NCBI GenBank assembly: GCA_003694465.1 | Contig: RFKM01000254.1 | Span: forward strand, 1-6,066 | Direction: 5' to 3' | DNA from: Alphaproteobacteria bacterium | GTDB lineage: Bacteria; Pseudomonadota; Alphaproteobacteria; Rhodobacterales; Rhodobacteraceae | DNA length: 6,066 nt | Shown here: one piece after another, positions 4,673-6,066 of the stretch | Layout of the letters: each line of letters begins with the position of its first letter | Numbering within the stretch: position 1 is the first letter of the stretch | The notes under the pieces: generated by a model | The model's database searches: none | Told to the model about the DNA's origin: nothing | Seen by the model: only the letters and a program-made list of their open reading frames with translations | Translations under genes and position numbers: made by a program

Positions 4673-5601
4673 CCGCCATGCCCCTCATCGCCCGCACCCT
4701 CGCCGCCATCGCCTTCGTCTTTGCCGCCCTACCGGCGCTGGCAGAGGGCCGCGATTTCCTCGTGCCATCGGAGTGGCTGGAAGAGCACATCGATGACGAC
4801 AACCTCGTCGTGCTCGAGGTGCGCTATTACCCGCACCGCTACTTCACCATCGGACACATCCCCGGCGCGGTGCAGGTGCAGCGCTTCAAGGACCTGGGCG
4901 ACAATGACAGCTTCTCGCTCATGGGCTTCCCGAGCCGCGAGGCCTTTCAGGCGACCCTGCGCCGCTGGGGCGTGAACGACGACAGCACCATCGTGCTTTA
5001 CGACGACAGCAATTCGGCGCTCGCAAGTCGACTCTGGTTCCTGCTCGATCTTTACGGCTTCGACATGACCCGGGTGAAGCTTCTCGACGGCGGCGTGCTC
5101 GCCTGGCAGGGCTTCAACGATCTCAGCCAGCAAGACGTGCGGCCCGCCCCCGGCAATGTGACCTTGGCCGAGGCGGACCCGGGCAAGATGGTCAACTGGC
5201 AATTCGTCTATGACCGGATCGTGAGCCGCCGAGAGCCGCAATTCGTGCTGCTCGATGCCCGCCCCGAGGCCCACTACACGGGCGAGGTGCTCGCCCACGC
5301 CGTGCGCGGCGGGCATATCCCAGGTGCGATCAACATCGTCAGCCTGTCGGGCACGAACGAGGATGCGACATGGAAGAGCCCCGAGGAACTGGCGAAAATG
5401 TATGCCGACCTGCCGCGCCACAAGACCATCATCGCCTATTGCCATGACGGCTTTCGCATGAGCCTCGCCTACATGCAGCTGAAATCTCTCGGGTTCGAAG
5501 ACGTGCGCCTGCTCGATGGCGGCTGGGGCTTCTGGGGCAACAAGTTCTCGCTGCCGGTCGTCGAGGGCCCCGAGCCTTTCGATGACAACTTCAGGCTTTG
5601 A
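4669..5601 (+). CDS. Periplasmic two-domain rhodanese (thiosulfate sulfurtransferase type)
   Basis: This is a 310-residue protein with a Sec signal peptide (cleavage near ALA-E, after residue 25) and two tandem rhodanese domains, about residues 30-155 and 175-300. The N-terminal domain has the structural motifs GHIPGAV (62-68) and VLYDDSNSALASRLW (109-123), with Asp where a catalytic Cys would sit, as is normal for the inactive half. The C-terminal domain has LLDARPEAHYTG, GGHIPGAINI (214-223) and the active loop C258-HDGFR263. C258 would carry the persulfide transferred from thiosulfate or another sulfane donor. Most tandem rhodaneses are cytoplasmic, so export is notable. The ATG overlaps the MBL stop codon (ATGA, 4669-4672), with GGAGG 4 bases upstream, implying coupled translation. 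An in-frame ATG at 4678 would also keep the signal peptide. Confidence 0.93.
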   Translation: MTAMPLIARTLAAIAFVFAALPALAEGRDFLVPSEWLEEHIDDDNLVVLEVRYYPHRYFTIGHIPGAVQVQRFKDLGDNDSFSLMGFPSREAFQATLRRWGVNDDSTIVLYDDSNSALASRLWFLLDLYGFDMTRVKLLDGGVLAWQGFNDLSQQDVRPAPGNVTLAEADPGKMVNWQFVYDRIVSRREPQFVLLDARPEAHYTGEVLAHAVRGGHIPGAINIVSLSGTNEDATWKSPEELAKMYADLPRHKTIIAYCHDGFRMSLAYMQLKSLGFEDVRLLDGGWGFWGNKFSLPVVEGPEPFDDNFRL

Positions 5602-5632
5602 GGGGGCCGGCCCGGCTAGCGAGTCCCTGGAG

Positions 5633-5687
5633 TGTCCGTCGTCATATGAAATGGGACATCAGAGCGGTTCGAACATAGGAGGCTCTG
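5633..5687. repeat. Inverted repeats at the IS end
   Basis: TGTCC (5633-5637) is inverted as GGACA (5654-5658). CAGAGC (5660-5665) is inverted as GCTCTG (5682-5687), around the palindrome GTTCGAAC (5667-5674). Such nested short dyads at an IS tip may be transposase contacts or a block to read-through transcription. The assignment is by eye. Confidence 0.4.
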
Positions 5688-5689
5688 GT

Positions 5690-6000
5690 TCATCCGGTTG
5701 GTTGATTATGCAGCCTGCTTTTGATGTTGCGACCAGCATTCTGGATTGTCTGTTTCTTGGTCTCCTTCCTTCCTCTGATGATTGCTTTGTCGCGGCCGAA
5801 GTCGACATCGGCGGGTGTGACGTTTCCGAGGCTCTCGTGGTATCGTTCGTTGTTGTAATACTCGAAGAAGGCCTCGATCTGGCGTTCGGGGTCGCTTACA
5901 AATAGTAGTTTTCCAGCAGAAGCCGGTTCTTCATGGTTTGGTGCCAGCGCTCGATCTTTCCCTGTATTTGCGGATGGAACGGCGCGAGCTATGCCGGATT
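5690..6000 (-). pseudogene. Frameshifted C-terminal remnant of an IS3-family OrfB transposase (rve domain)
   Basis: Read on the - strand, one frame (5985 down to 5896) gives APFHPQIQGKIERWHQTM and then KNRLLLENYYL before a stop. This is the segment with the third catalytic acid, the Glu of KIERWH. The homology continues in another frame from about 5897 down to 5690: DPERQIEAFFEYYNNERYHE, then LGNVTPADVDFGR and a basic tail. The usual join reads 'NYYLPxDLERQ', so about one base has been lost near 5896-5900. A further slip lies near 5986-5993, where IRH (5999-5991) is out of frame with APFH. The first two catalytic Asp residues of the DDE triad are not found upstream of this within the window. 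The gene is therefore inactive, unless the upstream part is rebuilt elsewhere. Confidence 0.8.
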
Positions 6001-6008
6001 TTGGGTGA

Positions 6009-6066
6009 CGCGGCGTGATCATGCGGCGCGGTTATTGGTGTCGCGAGCGGCGACGCCGTCGGTGGA
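6009..6066. other. Unassigned G+C-rich sequence beyond the transposase remnant
   Basis: G+C content rises again here, and no frame on the - strand continues the expected transposase (no DNG motif). A + strand frame stays open from about 5993 to the end of the window, reading AGFWVTRRDHAARLLV and onward. I do not recognise it and 58 bases cannot support a gene call. This probably marks the far junction of the truncated IS. Confidence 0.3.

Larger units (their letters stand above)
5633..6008 (-). mobile_element. Partial IS3-type insertion sequence, transposase 3' end
   Basis: This block has visibly lower G+C than the operon and encodes a transposase remnant on the - strand. Its outer end is placed at TGTCC (5633-5637), the first TG that starts a patterned stretch. 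It is 31 bases after the rhodanese stop, in keeping with the TG...CA ends of IS3 elements. The exact boundary is tentative because the other end is outside the window or lost, so no target duplication could be compared. Recognisable transposase coding stops near 6000, short of the first two catalytic Asp residues. The element therefore looks truncated here. Confidence 0.6.

Noticed and set aside
5604..5613. GGGCCGGCCC palindrome after the rhodanese stop as a terminator
   Set aside because: It is self-complementary with no loop and no T-run, so it cannot form a usual terminator hairpin.
5516..5905. 129-codon open frame on the + strand starting inside the rhodanese gene
   Set aside because: It runs antisense to the transposase remnant and out of frame with the rhodanese; there is no domain and no ribosome binding site.

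Overview
The window looks like chromosomal or large-replicon DNA from a G+C-rich alphaproteobacterium, most likely a Rhodobacteraceae-type organism. That assignment is inferred from codon use, protein style and gene content; no marker gene is present. Every intact gene lies on the + strand, and most starts are preceded by good purine-rich ribosome binding sites.

Layout. Positions 1-784 hold a first run: the C-terminal end of an unidentified membrane protein, an OsmC-family protein and a small CxxC redoxin of the TM0996/MTH895 type. A strong hairpin follows, then a Crp/Fnr-family regulator (853-1455). Positions 1604-3638 hold a small AhpD/CMD-like helical protein with a Cys-rich tail, a two-helix YgaP-like (DUF2892) membrane protein and a secreted pentaheme cytochrome c with a beta-rich C-terminal domain. 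A textbook intrinsic terminator (3657-3695) separates the cytochrome gene from a translationally coupled pair: a secreted metallo-beta-lactamase-fold protein and a secreted two-domain rhodanese. Just 31 bases after the rhodanese stop codon comes what looks like the end of an IS3-type element. It carries a frameshifted, truncated transposase remnant on the - strand and runs to the window end.

How the genes may work together. The recurring theme is sulfane-sulfur and thiol chemistry: OsmC, CxxC redoxin, YgaP-like membrane anchor and rhodanese. It is combined with periplasmic electron transfer, because the cytochrome, MBL protein and rhodanese all carry Sec signal peptides. My working hypothesis is a periplasmic reduced-sulfur oxidation or detoxification module under control of the local Crp/Fnr protein. 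The substrate cannot be read from the sequence.

The most striking non-coding signal is a duplicated promoter architecture. A Crp/Fnr-type box, CTGAT-N4-RTCATGTTTT, occurs upstream of the CMD-like gene (1452-1470) and upstream of the cytochrome gene (2166-2184). In both copies a -10-like hexamer begins exactly 35 bases after the TGAT. This is the geometry expected of class II activation, with the box centred at -41.5, and it links the regulator gene to both downstream units. The most unusual protein is the MBL-fold protein, which has lost both histidines of the HxH part of the HxHxDH zinc motif while keeping the other metal ligands.
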